From contig NZ_BMMB01000001.1 in assembly GCF_014645615.1 (NCBI RefSeq), positions 310,001 through 374,000 on the forward strand: DNA of 64,000 bases, given 5' to 3'. The notes beneath the pieces were generated by a model that was given only the letters and a program-made list of their open reading frames with translations, ran no database searches and was not told where the DNA came from. Positions 1 to 10,100 of this stretch are shown one piece after another. Within the stretch, counting starts at the first letter, position 1, and the number at the start of each line of letters is the position of its first letter. The stretch is from Paenibacillus hunanensis. Lineage in GTDB: Bacteria; Bacillota; Bacilli; Paenibacillales; Paenibacillaceae. The position numbers and the translations under genes are program-made.

Positions 1-1639
1 CTTCTTCAGCCGCAATTTCCAGTAGCTCCTGCTTTTTAGCGGTATAATCATCGAAGTTACCGAGATACGTAGTCAGACCATCCGGACGTAGCTCCAGAAT
101 ACGCTCTGCCATTTTGTTCAGGAAATAACGGTCGTGGGAAATGAACAGCAATGTACCTTCATAATCCATTAGCGCGGATTCCAGCACTTCCTTACTCACC
201 AGATCCAGATGGTTGGTCGGCTCATCCAGAATGAGTACATTCGCTTCCAGCAGCATCAGCTTGCTGAGCGATACGCGTGCTTTTTCTCCACCACTCAGAG
301 CCGCTACCTTTTTGAGCACATCCTCACCGCTAAACAGGAAGTTACCGAGCACGGTACGAACGCGTACCTCCTCCAGATGTGGGAAGCTGCTCCATACTTC
401 CTCCAATACCGTATTGTTCGGATTTAGATGCCCTTGCTCCTGATCGTAGTAACCAATTTTCGTTTTGGCACCCCATTCAATTTTACCGCCATCCGGTGCA
501 TGATCACCGATCAGCGCCTTGAGCAGGGTCGTTTTACCTGTTCCGTTCGGACCGATCAGTGCAACCATATCGCCGCGCCACAGCTCGAATGAGATCGGCT
601 CAAACAGCTTTTGCTTGTCCTCATACGATAGCGTTAGATTGTGCACACGCAGCACATCTTTGCCTGACACTACCGAGGTTTCAAATGTAAAGCTCGCCTT
701 TTTCAGATCACCGGCAGGGCGATCCATACGATCCATCTTCTCCAGTGCACGGCGACGACTCTGTGCACGCTTCGTCGTAGACGCGCGAACGATATTTTTC
801 TGGATAAATTGCTCCATACGGGCAATCTCATCCTGCTGCTTTTCAAATTGCTTCATAGCCGAGTCATACTCTGCCGCCTTAATATCGATATAGCGGCTGT
901 AGTTACCGGTATAGCGTCTGGAGCGGTGACGCTCAATCTCGACGATGCTAGTTACGAGGCGATCCAGGAAGTAACGGTCATGGGATACAACCAGCAGAGC
1001 GCCAGAATACGCACGCAAATAATCCTCCAGCCAGGCGAGTGTGTCCAGATCCAGATGGTTAGTCGGCTCATCCAGCATGAGCAGATCAGGTGCTTGTAGC
1101 AGAATACGAGCGAGTGCCAGTCTTGTTTTCTGACCACCGCTTAATGTCGATACCGGTGTATCCTGTGAAAAATCAGCAAAGCCCATCCCGTGCAAAATGC
1201 TGCGAATCCGCGTCTCCATCTCATAGCCACCACGCTCACGGAACCAGTCCGATTGCTGGGAATAGCGTTCTAACAGATCAGCATAAGCTTTTTCATCGCC
1301 CATATGTGCCGGATCAGCGATTTGCTGCTCCATCGTACGCAGCTCACGCTCCGTCTCGATCAGATCAGCATACACCGAGCGCATTTCTTCACCGATCGTA
1401 TTGCCATGGTGCAGCCCGCTATTTTGCGCCAAATAGCCCAGTGTGACTTCCTTACTGCGAAAGATTTGTCCGCCATCGTGGGACATTTCACCAGCGATAA
1501 TTTTGAGCAGTGTCGATTTGCCGGCACCGTTGACGCCAACCAGACCGATCCGTTCACGCTCCTCAATCTGTAAATTGATGCCTTCCAGCACCGGTGTGAT
1601 GCCATATAATTTGGTGATACCGCTTGCTTGCAATAACAC
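1..1639 (-). CDS. ydiF: ABC-F family translation factor ATPase (YdiF-like), 3' end outside window
   Basis: Translation of the minus strand gives about 546 residues of a duplicated ABC ATPase without membrane segments. The first cassette has Walker A GVNGAGKST, signature LSGGQKTRLALARI and Walker B LLMLDEPTNHLD. The second has GPNGTGKTT, LSGGEKARVSLSKL and VLILDEPTNHLD. The basic linker between them (around YIQKNIV...KRAQSRRRALEKMD) is the ABC-F arm. Family knowledge: such proteins bind the ribosomal E site and relieve stalled or non-productive states; some give antibiotic protection. The start is a GTG at 1639 preceded by AGGAAAGG 11 nt upstream. The gene runs off the left edge, so its C-terminus is unseen. 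The moaC-tat-groE neighbourhood matches B. subtilis ydiF, which supports the name. Confidence 0.9.
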   Translation of the reverse strand, partial: MLLQASGITKLYGITPVLEGINLQIEERERIGLVGVNGAGKSTLLKIIAGEMSHDGGQIFRSKEVTLGYLAQNSGLHHGNTIGEEMRSVYADLIETERELRTMEQQIADPAHMGDEKAYADLLERYSQQSDWFRERGGYEMETRIRSILHGMGFADFSQDTPVSTLSGGQKTRLALARILLQAPDLLMLDEPTNHLDLDTLAWLEDYLRAYSGALLVVSHDRYFLDRLVTSIVEIERHRSRRYTGNYSRYIDIKAAEYDSAMKQFEKQQDEIARMEQFIQKNIVRASTTKRAQSRRRALEKMDRMDRPAGDLKKASFTFETSVVSGKDVLRVHNLTLSYEDKQKLFEPISFELWRGDMVALIGPNGTGKTTLLKALIGDHAPDGGKIEWGAKTKIGYYDQEQGHLNPNNTVLEEVWSSFPHLEEVRVRTVLGNFLFSGEDVLKKVAALSGGEKARVSLSKLMLLEANVLILDEPTNHLDLVSKEVLESALMDYEGTLLFISHDRYFLNKMAERILELRPDGLTTYLGNFDDYTAKKQELLEIAAEE

Positions 1640-2008
1640 AGTTCATTCATCCTTTCCTATATGAACAGCGATTCGCTGCTCGGTTCAATTGATCTGTTAT
1701 ACGAGTCCTATACCGATGGATATCGTCAGCTTCGCTTCTACGAAATAAGGCTAGCGGCAGCATCAGCATGGAGCATTTTATAAAGAAGCTTGTGTAGTAG
1801 ATGGATACAGCGTTGTTGTTCATCGTGCTGCTGTATACGGACAGGGAGCATACACCTTACCCTATACTCAGCCCATCCTGTCTAGTGTACATGAAATGCT
1901 GTTATTTTGCATGATTTAATCCGGTATGCTGGCGCAAAAAGAGCTCACTTCCAGCGTATACAAGGGCATGCAAGAAGGGTACATACAATAGAAAGGGAAA
2001 TTGGTTTT
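1640..2008. other. Divergent intergenic spacer
   Basis: The spacer lies between the ABC-F gene (leftward) and the formyltetrahydrofolate cyclo-ligase gene (rightward). Apart from the rightward promoter at its end, no convincing gene, terminator or RNA is visible. Confidence 0.5.
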
Positions 2009-2037
2009 TTGACAGGAAAGTGTTACACTGTCAATAT
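2009..2037 (+). promoter_or_regulatory. Sigma-A promoter overlapping an inverted repeat
   Basis: TTGACA (2009-2014), a 17-nt spacer and CAATAT (2032-2037) lie upstream of the cyclo-ligase gene. The spacer contains nested symmetry: TGACAG (2010-2015) with CTGTCA (2028-2033), and inside it AGTGT-T-ACACT (2019-2029). A repressor site there would block polymerase; the repressor is not known. Confidence 0.6.
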
Positions 2038-2093
2038 GAATGACTCGTGCCTTTTGCATCTCATTCGCCGGGTCGATGTACGGGAGGCTTTTG

Positions 2094-2738
2094 ATGGAAC
2101 ACCTGAGTGATAAACGGCTACTTCGTGAGCAGCTTCAGCAGCGAAGACGAGAGCTTGATCCAGAGCTACGTGTTCAGCAATCGGCAGAGCTATGTGCGAT
2201 TGCATCAGCGTATATTCATCGCTTGCGAGAGCAGAAGCGTAACCAGCCTTTTACGGTGTTCAGTTATTTGGCTTACCGGGATGAGCCGGATACATTGCCC
2301 TTGCTGGAGCAGTGCTGGAAGCATGGTGATCGTGTACTGGCGCCTCGTATTCAGCGAGAGCAGCAGGGCATTTTTGAATTGTATGAAATTAGTGGAATTG
2401 ATGATGTTGAGCCTGGCATGTATGGCATTCCTGAACCACAGGCACATACCGCTCATTATCCAACCGAGCGCTGGCATGAGATTGATCTGGTAATTGTACC
2501 GGGTCTTGGCTATGATCGCTCTGGCGGACGGATCGGCTATGGTGGTGGATATTATGACCGCTTTATGGCACAGCTTACCGTTGCTGATCGGAATCATCGA
2601 TCGTCTCATAAATCTTCTCCACTACTGGCAGCACCGGCATTCCATCAGCAGCTGGTACGACATATTCCGATGGAGCCGCATGATTTTCGAATTCATCTAT
2701 TATTTACACCTTCCGGAGTAATTCATACACATGAATGA
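2094..2738 (+). CDS. 5-formyltetrahydrofolate cyclo-ligase (MTHFS)
   Basis: A 214-residue cytosolic enzyme that converts 5-formyl-THF to 5,10-methenyl-THF using ATP, salvaging an otherwise inert folate. Family features are the N-terminal KRLLREQLQQRRREL segment, SYLAYRDEPDT, the glycine-rich GYDRSGGRIGYGGGYYDRF that binds nucleotide, and the late IPMEPHDFRI motif. The ATG at 2094 is chosen because GGGAGG ends 7 nt upstream; an in-frame ATG at 2040 lacks a ribosome site and adds residues not typical of the family. The segment between the glycine loop and the MEPHD motif is less conserved than usual. It lies 51 nt before moaC and may share its transcript. It resembles B. subtilis YqgN. Confidence 0.88.
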   Translation: MEHLSDKRLLREQLQQRRRELDPELRVQQSAELCAIASAYIHRLREQKRNQPFTVFSYLAYRDEPDTLPLLEQCWKHGDRVLAPRIQREQQGIFELYEISGIDDVEPGMYGIPEPQAHTAHYPTERWHEIDLVIVPGLGYDRSGGRIGYGGGYYDRFMAQLTVADRNHRSSHKSSPLLAAPAFHQQLVRHIPMEPHDFRIHLLFTPSGVIHTHE

Positions 2739-2789
2739 CGGTGTACCGTTATCTTATAGATTAAGCAAGCGACGAAAGTTGGGATTTCA

Positions 2790-3308
2790 TTGAGTCATGA
2801 AGGACATAACGAATATGAGGGCTTGCCGACCGCTAGTGGGCCACTCACTCATTTTAATGAGCAGGGCAGAGCACGAATGGTTGATATTTCAGGCAAAGAA
2901 GAAACGGTACGTGTAGCTGTAGCTACCAGCCAGGTCACGATGCAGCCTTCCACACTGCAAGCGATTCGCTCCGGCGAAGTGGGTAAAGGAGATGTACTCG
3001 CGGTCGCGCAGGTAGCAGGCATACAGGCAGCCAAGCGTACCTCCGACTGGATTCCAATGTGCCATCCATTGCCATTAACGGGTGTGAATATTACATTTCA
3101 GGATAACGGCAAGGATGAACTATATATTGAGGTCAAGGTGAAGACCGAAGGCAAGACAGGCGTTGAAATGGAAGCATTAACCGCCGCTTCAGCCGTTGCT
3201 CTAACGATCTATGATATGTGCAAAGCGTTACAAAAAGATATGGTGATCGGCCCTACGCTGCTGCAATCCAAGAGCGGCGGCAAAAGCGGAGATTTCACCA
3301 GAGGCTAA
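2790..3308 (+). CDS. moaC: Cyclic pyranopterin monophosphate synthase MoaC
   Basis: A 172-residue enzyme for the second step of molybdenum cofactor synthesis, turning 3',8-cyclo-7,8-dihydro-GTP into cyclic pyranopterin monophosphate. Conserved blocks are [23 protein letters not shown], the active-site MCHPLPL (about residues 90-96), [13 protein letters not shown] and the lysine-containing [10 protein letters not shown]. The start is a TTG at 2790; the conserved LTHFNEQG block begins at about residue 19 and no better start is seen upstream. The next gene also belongs to the molybdopterin pathway. The TTG and weak ribosome site suggest low expression. The assignment itself is secure. Confidence 0.95.
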   Translation: MSHEGHNEYEGLPTASGPLTHFNEQGRARMVDISGKEETVRVAVATSQVTMQPSTLQAIRSGEVGKGDVLAVAQVAGIQAAKRTSDWIPMCHPLPLTGVNITFQDNGKDELYIEVKVKTEGKTGVEMEALTAASAVALTIYDMCKALQKDMVIGPTLLQSKSGGKSGDFTRG

Positions 3309-3397
3309 CGACAGCGACACCAATAACAAGCTTAAATAGCAATGAAGATACAGAAGCAGCCGAAACAAAGATGGCATAGAGATGGGAGGGTGAGCGT

Positions 3398-3895
3398 ATG
3401 GTTTGGAGAACGGCTATTTTAACTGCCAGTGATAAGGGAGCTCGCGGTGAACGTGAGGATACGAGTGCACAGGTCATTCGCGAGCTGGTAGAAGAGGAGC
3501 TTGGCGGTGAGATCGTAGAATACCGTGTCGTACCGGATGAGCCGGATGAGATTATCGCGGCACTGATCGAAATGACCGAATATTTTAATGCGGATCTGAT
3601 CCTAACGACTGGCGGAACCGAGCTTGCCCAGCGCGATGTGACACCGGAAGCAACGCGGCGTGTCATTCAGCGCGAAGTACCGGGTATGGCAGAAGCGATG
3701 CGTGCTACAGTGATGCAGAAAAATCGTTCAGCTATGCTGTTCCGTGGCATTTGCGGTATTCGTGAGCGCAGCCTGATCGTGAATCTGCCAGGAACACCGA
3801 AGGGTGTGCACGAGCATCTGGCAGCAATTATGGATCAATTGCCAGAAGCGTTACTGATGATTACAGGTCAATATCGCCCTGGGGATGAGCGTTAA
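3398..3895 (+). CDS. moaB: Molybdopterin adenylyltransferase-type protein MoaB/Mog
   Basis: A 165-residue MoCF_biosynth-fold protein. It carries the typical start TAILTASDKGARGEREDTS, the substrate-loop signature ILTTGGTELAQRDVTPEATR (about residues 68-87) and the late block VNLPGTPKGVHEHL. Relatives adenylylate molybdopterin before molybdate insertion, although Bacillus-type MoaB proteins are less well characterised than MogA. The ATG follows GGGAGGGTGAG. It sits 89 nt downstream of moaC in the same orientation, consistent with one transcript. No moaA, moaE or moeA is in the window, so the rest of the pathway must lie elsewhere. Confidence 0.9.
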   Translation: MVWRTAILTASDKGARGEREDTSAQVIRELVEEELGGEIVEYRVVPDEPDEIIAALIEMTEYFNADLILTTGGTELAQRDVTPEATRRVIQREVPGMAEAMRATVMQKNRSAMLFRGICGIRERSLIVNLPGTPKGVHEHLAAIMDQLPEALLMITGQYRPGDER

Positions 3896-4186
3896 CTCTA
3901 GCAGTTTGAGCTCTCATATTGCTGCATAGATACGGTCATGTCATAGCCACGGGTCGGGATGCTTCATATACAGATCGCTGATCAGGTAGAAGCTTCACGA
4001 TGCAACAGGTATACTAGCATGAAAAGATGAGGACACAGCACAATTTTTCCAGATGGAGGAATTGTGTGTATTTGTGTGGAAGCAGGAAAATATTTTACGT
4101 GATCCAATAGTGAAGCGAAGTGCGTAGTTATGCTATGATAGGAGCACGATAGACGGATGCTGTCGTACAATGAAGGAGGAGTTCCA

Positions 4187-4426
4187 ATGTTTAACGGTCT
4201 GGGTATTGGCCCAACTGGCTTCATTTTGCTCATTATACTAGCGCTTATTTTATTTGGTCCGAACAAGCTGCCAGAGCTGGGACGTGCAGTAGGACGTACA
4301 TTCCGCGAGTTCAAGGAAGGTACACGCGATATGATGAAGGAAGAAGATAATAAAACAAAGGCACCAGCAGAGCCAGTTCAAGCGACTCAGCTACAGCAGG
4401 AGTCGAAGCCAGTAGACAAACTTTAA
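4187..4426 (+). CDS. tatA: Twin-arginine translocase subunit TatA
   Basis: A 79-residue protein with one N-terminal membrane helix (about residues 7-23, GPTGFILLIILALILFGPNKL), the FGPNKLPELGRAVG hinge and amphipathic helix typical of TatA, then a short charged tail. TatA oligomers form the export path for folded Tat substrates together with TatC. The ATG at 4187 sits 7 nt after AAGGAGG; an upstream in-frame ATG at 4157 adds ten atypical residues with no ribosome site. tatC follows after a terminator, so TatA is probably made in excess, as in other minimal two-component TatA/TatC systems. The neighbourhood matches tatAy-tatCy of B. subtilis. Confidence 0.95.
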   Translation: MFNGLGIGPTGFILLIILALILFGPNKLPELGRAVGRTFREFKEGTRDMMKEEDNKTKAPAEPVQATQLQQESKPVDKL

Positions 4427-4482
4427 TCCTACCTACCCGGTGCTTCGTTCAAAGCAGAACGTCATCACCGTTCAACTATGAC

Positions 4483-4537
4483 GGAGGCTAGCTCTATAGA
4501 GCCTCCGAATCCCTTCCTTTTTGGAAGGGATTCTTTT
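4483..4537 (+). terminator. Double hairpin with T-run between tatA and tatC
   Basis: A first hairpin (GGAGGCT...AGCCTCC, 4483-4506) is followed by GAATCCCTTCC / GGAAGGGATTC (4507-4533) with a TTTTT loop and a TTTT tail. It probably attenuates transcription into tatC, giving more TatA than TatC. Confidence 0.8.
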
Positions 4538-4610
4538 CGTATAGGGCGAAAGGGAGCTGCTCGGAATCTGTCCTGTTTATACTACAGGGCATGAAGAAGT
4601 GAGGGAATCC

Positions 4611-5360
4611 ATGAACAAATTAGAAAAAGAAATGTCGCTGCTGGATCATCTGACCGAGCTTCGGCGCAGGCTCATTATTGTGATCGCGGTGCTATTTTTC
4701 GGTATGATTCTAGGCTTGTTCGTCGCTCAGCCGGTCTATCAATATCTGGTGTCTGCTGAGACAGCGCGCAATCTGGTCTTCCATGTCTTTTCCTTCTGGG
4801 ATGGCATTGGCTTATATATGAAAATCGCGATGGTTGTCGCGTTCGCCTTAACCTTACCATGTGCGTTGTTCCAGCTGTGGGCATTTGTTAGCCCGGGCTT
4901 GCTACCTAAGGAGCGGCGAACGGCCTTACGTTATATCCCATTTGTATTTTTAATGTTTATCATTGGTGTATTATTTGCGTATTATGTTGTGTTTCCGATG
5001 GCGCTTACCTTCACCTCGCAGGTGACTCGCAGCATGGGGCTGGAAGAAACGTATGGTGTAGTGCAATATTTTACGTTTATGTCCAATATCGTTTTTCCTG
5101 TGGCAGCCTTGTTCGAGCTTCCGCTGGTCATTATGTTTTTGACCACACTGCGTATCGTATCGCCTGCTCTGCTGCGTAAGCTGCGGCGAATTGCTTACTT
5201 TGTGCTTGTGTTTATCGCGGTTGTCGTTACGCCACCTGACTTTATCTCCGACATTCTGGTGGCGATTCCACTGCTTGGTCTGTATGAGCTGAGTGTATTC
5301 CTGTCGTCGATCGTCTATCGTAAGCAGCAGGCAAGAGATCGAGAACATCTTGAGGAATAA
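4611..5360 (+). CDS. tatC: Sec-independent translocase subunit TatC
   Basis: A 249-residue protein with six predicted membrane helices. Family marks are the N-terminal SLLDHLTELRRRL, the SPGLLPKERR loop, the periplasmic FTSQVTRSMGLEETYGVVQYFTFM stretch and VVVTPPDFISD before the last helices. TatC recognises the twin-arginine signal peptide and assembles with TatA in the cytoplasmic membrane. I chose the ATG at 4611 after GAGGG; an in-frame GTG at 4599 is possible. The C-terminus is short and charged (QQARDREHLEE). With tatA it makes a complete minimal Tat system; no Tat substrate is apparent next door. Confidence 0.95.
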   Translation: MNKLEKEMSLLDHLTELRRRLIIVIAVLFFGMILGLFVAQPVYQYLVSAETARNLVFHVFSFWDGIGLYMKIAMVVAFALTLPCALFQLWAFVSPGLLPKERRTALRYIPFVFLMFIIGVLFAYYVVFPMALTFTSQVTRSMGLEETYGVVQYFTFMSNIVFPVAALFELPLVIMFLTTLRIVSPALLRKLRRIAYFVLVFIAVVVTPPDFISDILVAIPLLGLYELSVFLSSIVYRKQQARDREHLEE

Positions 5361-5562
5361 AGTAAATGACAGGACGCATGAGCCGATAACATCAAGGATG
5401 ATGAATTAGTTAAACGAGTAAGTTATTTGACAAAAATGTCGACAAAGACAGAAAAGTAAAGAATAATATACGGATAAAATCACAAATCCAAAGACTGTTA
5501 TTGGAAATTGTAAATACTATTTCTACTGAATTTTAGATTTGAAATATCTCTATTATGCATCC
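5361..5562. other. AT-rich spacer downstream of tatC
   Basis: This is low-complexity AT-rich sequence between the tatC stop and the strong terminator that follows. No gene or clear promoter could be supported. Confidence 0.4.
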
Positions 5563-5630
5563 AAGTGCTCTTCCAGTGTCACTCGATCATGCAGGTAAAT
5601 GCCTGTAGATACTGGAAAAGCACTTTTTTT
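5563..5630. terminator. Long-stem terminator, probably bidirectional
   Basis: AAGTGCTCTTCCAGT (5563-5577) pairs with ACTGGAAAAGCACTT (5611-5625) with one mismatch. The loop contains a second small hairpin (CAGG...CCTG), and a run of seven T follows. It closes the tat unit and insulates the membrane-protein/kinase unit. Confidence 0.8.
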
Positions 5631-5911
5631 ACTTAATTATCTATTAAAACACTATCTTTTTTTAGCATAGCCGATTATAACTAGTAAATAAGGACTGATT
5701 TGAACGGTAACCTTTTGTAGAATAAACACGACAAACGCAGGTTGCTGGAATTGAACGGGTGAATGGGAGGAATGCGAAGATAAAGAGAAGCCAAACCTGT
5801 AAACCATAGCCTATACGATCGGCTTTGTGATTACATAATTCCACTCGCAGTGGAGCTTTACGAAGCCAGCAGGCGCACATATCCAGTATATAAACAAAAG
5901 GGGTTACGACA
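5631..5911 (+). other. Possible structured 5' leader of the membrane-protein/kinase unit
   Basis: About 280 nt without a gene precede the TTG start at 5912. Several short stems can be drawn: GCAGGTT (about 5738) with AACCTGT (about 5796), AAGCC with GGCTT, and CCACT-CGC-AGTGG. They do not fit a riboswitch class I can recognise by eye. The segment may simply be an untranslated leader. Confidence 0.3.
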
Positions 5912-7117
5912 TTGAAAAAAGTAGTCTTTCTAATCATTACATCTGCTTTGATTTTTTTACTGCCTACACTGGGGAGTATTGTAAGATGGGGAGGCTTGCC
6001 GGAAGGCTATGGTTTGTTTCCGGCACAGCAGGCAGGGAATGATCCCGGCTTTAATCTAACCTATTTCATCTGTGCTTCTGTCGTTGCTGCGTTTATTTTA
6101 ATCTTCCTCTTATTCCCGAGATTGTTTGGCTTTAAAAAGGTAGTGGCAGCACCGGTTGTACGCCAAAAGGTAAATTTCCCATACTGGTTCTGGGGAGCGC
6201 TACCTGTACTGATCATTTGCTGGATTATCATGTGGACACGCGCGAAGATTCCCGTTGATCTTGAACCGATTACCTCTCTCCCGATTTCCTTCTCACTTGA
6301 ACGTTATACTTTTGTACCGTTATGGTGGTCATTCATTTGTATTTTGGATGGCATTGTCTATAAGCGTAATAATGCGATATCTCTATTGTCGATCAAGCCA
6401 CGCGTGATGCAGGTGCTCGCTGTGGTGTCGTGTTATAGCTGGTTTGCCTTTGAATATTTGAACTTTTTCGTTATGGAAAACTGGTATTATCCGAATAATC
6501 ACGTTATGAGTGACTTCGGTAATATCTTCTGGTTTTCATTATCTTATACAACAGTATTGCCAGCTATTGTAGAATGGTATTTATTACTTAAAACGTTCCC
6601 GCGTATGCGTGATCGTTACAGTAACGGGCCACGCTTGAAGGTGAATAAGGGCTGGCTGATCGCTTTGTATATTGTAGGCCTGGTATTGTCCTTACTGATG
6701 GGCTATTTCCCTTACCAATTGTTCTGGGTATTATGGGTCGCGCTGGTGCCGCTATTATCAGCAGCAATGGGTCTGACTCGTCTATGGACACCATTTACCC
6801 CAATTCGCGAGGGCAACTGGTCACCTATTTTACTGATTGCTATCGGTACCGTATTAAATGGCTTGTTCTGGGAAATGTGGAACTTCGGTAGTGAATGGTT
6901 CAAATCGGGATATCCTGCGAATCCGAACTATTGGAAATATTCTGTTCCTTATCTGGATAAGTTTCATATTTTCTCTGAAATGCCGATTCTGGGCTATTTC
7001 GGATATTTATTCTTTGGCGTCAATTGTTGGATTTTGTGGTTAGCAGCAGCATATATTTTCAAATTTAACCCTAACTTTGAGCTGGATGGTAGACAGGATG
7101 AAACGAGGGGACGCTAA
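5912..7117 (+). CDS. Polytopic membrane protein of unknown function, coupled to the downstream kinase
   Basis: A 401-residue protein with about ten predicted membrane helices, starting with a possible uncleaved signal anchor (KVVFLIITSALIFLLPTL). Conserved-looking aromatic motifs lie in and between the later helices: FEYLNFFVMENWYYPN, GNIFWFSLSYTTVLPAIVEWY and GLFWEMWNFGSEWF. The C-terminus is cytoplasmic and charged. I do not recognise the family. The start is a TTG with AAAAGGGG about 8 nt upstream. Its TAA stop (7115-7117) overlaps the ATG of the giant kinase gene by one base, so the two are translationally coupled and probably act together. A role as sensor, anchor or target for the soluble kinase is inference only. 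The tryptophan and tyrosine content is high for a transporter. Confidence 0.8.
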   Translation: MKKVVFLIITSALIFLLPTLGSIVRWGGLPEGYGLFPAQQAGNDPGFNLTYFICASVVAAFILIFLLFPRLFGFKKVVAAPVVRQKVNFPYWFWGALPVLIICWIIMWTRAKIPVDLEPITSLPISFSLERYTFVPLWWSFICILDGIVYKRNNAISLLSIKPRVMQVLAVVSCYSWFAFEYLNFFVMENWYYPNNHVMSDFGNIFWFSLSYTTVLPAIVEWYLLLKTFPRMRDRYSNGPRLKVNKGWLIALYIVGLVLSLLMGYFPYQLFWVLWVALVPLLSAAMGLTRLWTPFTPIREGNWSPILLIAIGTVLNGLFWEMWNFGSEWFKSGYPANPNYWKYSVPYLDKFHIFSEMPILGYFGYLFFGVNCWILWLAAAYIFKFNPNFELDGRQDETRGR

Positions 7118-10100
7118 TGATATGGAAAGATCACAAATACACGGTGATAGAGGAAATTGCAGATCACGGCAATAAAGCTATTTATCGCTGCATTAATAAT
7201 CTTTCCGGACAACGTGTAATTGCTAAGGTGCTTGGAGCTAAAGTATCTACCTATGAGTCGATTATGCGTATCAAAAAAGAATACAAGCTACTATCAGAGC
7301 TCAGTCCGACCATCTCAGGCATTATTCGCCCGATCCAGCTAGAGGAACGCGGCGGCTATATGATTTTGACACTGGAGGATATCTCTGGAGATTCGCTAAA
7401 AAGCATCATGAAAAAGCAGCATCTGGATACGCAAACCATTTTGCAGCTGGCGATCAAATTGACCGATATTATCGGCAGCATTCATGATCGCCAGATTATC
7501 CATAAGGATATTAAGCCTGCCAATCTCATCTGGAACCGTGAGACAGACGAGCTGCGCTTGATTGACTTTGATCTGTCCGTGCGCTGGAGTAATGAAAAGC
7601 TGGATTATGTGGCTACCGGTGTGATGGAGGGAAGTCTCGGCTACATTTCTCCGGAGCAAACGGGCAGAATTAACCGTACGATCGACTATCGATCTGACTT
7701 TTACTCGCTTGGTGTCACGCTGTACGAGATGCTGACAGGTAGCCGTCCACATCCTGTCGCGACGACGATGGAGCAGATCTATGCGATTATCGCGAGAAAA
7801 CCGGTATCTCCTTATGAGCAGACGAGTGGCAAGGTTCCAGAGACGCTCTCTAATATTGTAATGAAGCTGCTTGAAAAGTCGCCAGAGGATCGCTACCGTA
7901 GCGCGTATGGCATTCGTGCCGATCTGAAGAAGTGCCTTGCTTCTCCAATGAATTATCAGTTTAAGGTCGGTCAGGATGACCGTATGACCTTTTTCCGCAT
8001 TCCACAGCGATTGTATGGTCGTGATGCCGAGCTGACGATGCTGGAGCAGGCGCTAGATCGTAGCATTCAGGAGCGTGTGCAGCTCGTGCTCGTTGCTGGT
8101 GAAGCTGGTGTGGGTAAAACGGCACTCGTGAATGAGCTACAAGCGACAGTGTCTGCACGTAAAGGTCACTTTGTACAGGGGAAATTCGAGCAATATAACA
8201 AAAATATTCCGTATAGTGCCTTTGTTGAAGCATTGCGTGTATTGCTCAGTCAGTGGCTGAATAGCCCTGATGAGGAGCGCACAAGCTTACAGCATGCCTT
8301 GAAGCTGAATCTTGGTACAAATGCGGGTCTGATGACCCGCTGGCTACCAGAGCTGGAGCAATTGATCGGATCACAGCGTGAGCCAGACCAGCTGCTGCCA
8401 GTCGAAGAGAACAACCGATTTTTCCTGTCCGTATTGCGATTGTTGGAAACGCTGGCAAGTCAGCAGAAGCCGATTGTTTTGTTTATGGATGATGTGCAGT
8501 GGGCAGACATATCGAGTGTACAGCTTTTTACCCGTTTACTAGAAAGCAAAACACTGAAACGAGTCATGATTATCGCTTCATATCGTCCAAATGAAGTGAA
8601 TGAGTTGCATCCACTTACCGCAGCCATTGAGCGTGTGCAGGAGCAGGAATTTATTCATCAAATGCACCTACAGCCACTGAGTGAGCCGGTTATTCAACAG
8701 TTTATTAACGATACGGTTGAATTGAATCCTCAGCAGCTCAAATGGCTGGCGCCTGTTATTCATCGCCAAACTAGCGGTAATCCATTTTTCGTGCAGGAGA
8801 TACTGAAGGACTTATACAAGCAGAATGCGATCTATTTTGATCAGATGACTGGTGAATGGACGTTTGATTCGGTACAGATTCGTTCGCTAACATCGAACGA
8901 GGATCTGATCGATTATTTGATTCAGAAAATGAAAACTCTACCGGCAGAAACGCAATTGATTTTGAGCATTGCTGCATTGATCGGTCGTAGCTTTCACTGG
9001 CGTGTATTGCAATTGATCGGATATGCCGAAAAGAATCAGCTATTGCCTGCATTATTGCTGGCGGTAGAGGAGGATATTTTAGTGCCGTTACAGGCAAGCT
9101 ATCATCTGCTTGATGCATCAACATTGTCTGAAGATGAGCTGGATCGGCTGAATATTCAGTTTGCCTTCCAGCATGATAAGCTTCAGCAGGCATTGTACCA
9201 GATGATCGATCCCCAGTTGCGTCAGCATCTGCATTTGAAGCTGGGCTGGTTATTATTAGAGCAGCCGGAACAGAGCATCCAGACCGATATTATGGATATT
9301 GCTGGACATCTGAATAAAGGCATTACATTAGTTGCTAACGATATCGATCGAGAGCGTCTAATCGAAGTGAATATGCAGGCAGGACGACGTGCGAAAAAGG
9401 CATTTGGTTATGCAGCCGCATTGACGTTTTTACAGGCGGCGATGGATCTGTCCAATGTACAGCACTGGTCTACTCACTATGAACGGATGTATGAATTATA
9501 TTTCCTGTACAGCGAATGTGCTTATTTGATCCAAAATTATGATCGCGGTAATGAGATTAGTAAGGCATTGCTAGAACGTGCACATACGGATATTGAGCGT
9601 GCGACCATTTATGAAATGCGTTCCAGTCACTATATGTATCTCGGTATGATGGCAGAGGCAATTGCTGCTGGCAAGTCAGGATTGGCTTGTCTGGGCTTCG
9701 CTGTACCAAAACGATTAACGATGGTCATTGTAGGCAAAGAACTCATTGCTGTCAAAATCAAAATCGGTAGACGCAAGCCTCAGGAGCTACTCGAAGGCCC
9801 AGAAGTCAAAGATCCAAGAATGAAAATGATTATGCGATTGTTGCGTGGCTTTGCAGCACCTGCATTTATTAGTGGCGAAAAGGAATTGTTCGCCTGGTCG
9901 GTGCTCCGACAAACGGGACTTTCGGTTCGTCATGGCAACTCGCCCGAATCCGCAGGAGCTTATGTAGGCTATGCGATGCTACTGGCCGGGCTTGGTGATT
10001 TTAAAGGAGCTGAGGAATACGGTCAGCTGGCTGTACAACTGAATCGCAATTATGAAGATTTGCAGTGGCGAAGCCAGATCCATGTGCTATACAGCCTGTT

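Noticed and set aside
5700..5900. c-di-GMP or c-di-AMP riboswitch before the membrane-protein/kinase unit
   Set aside because: No block matched the conserved cores closely enough by eye; recorded only as a possible structured leader.
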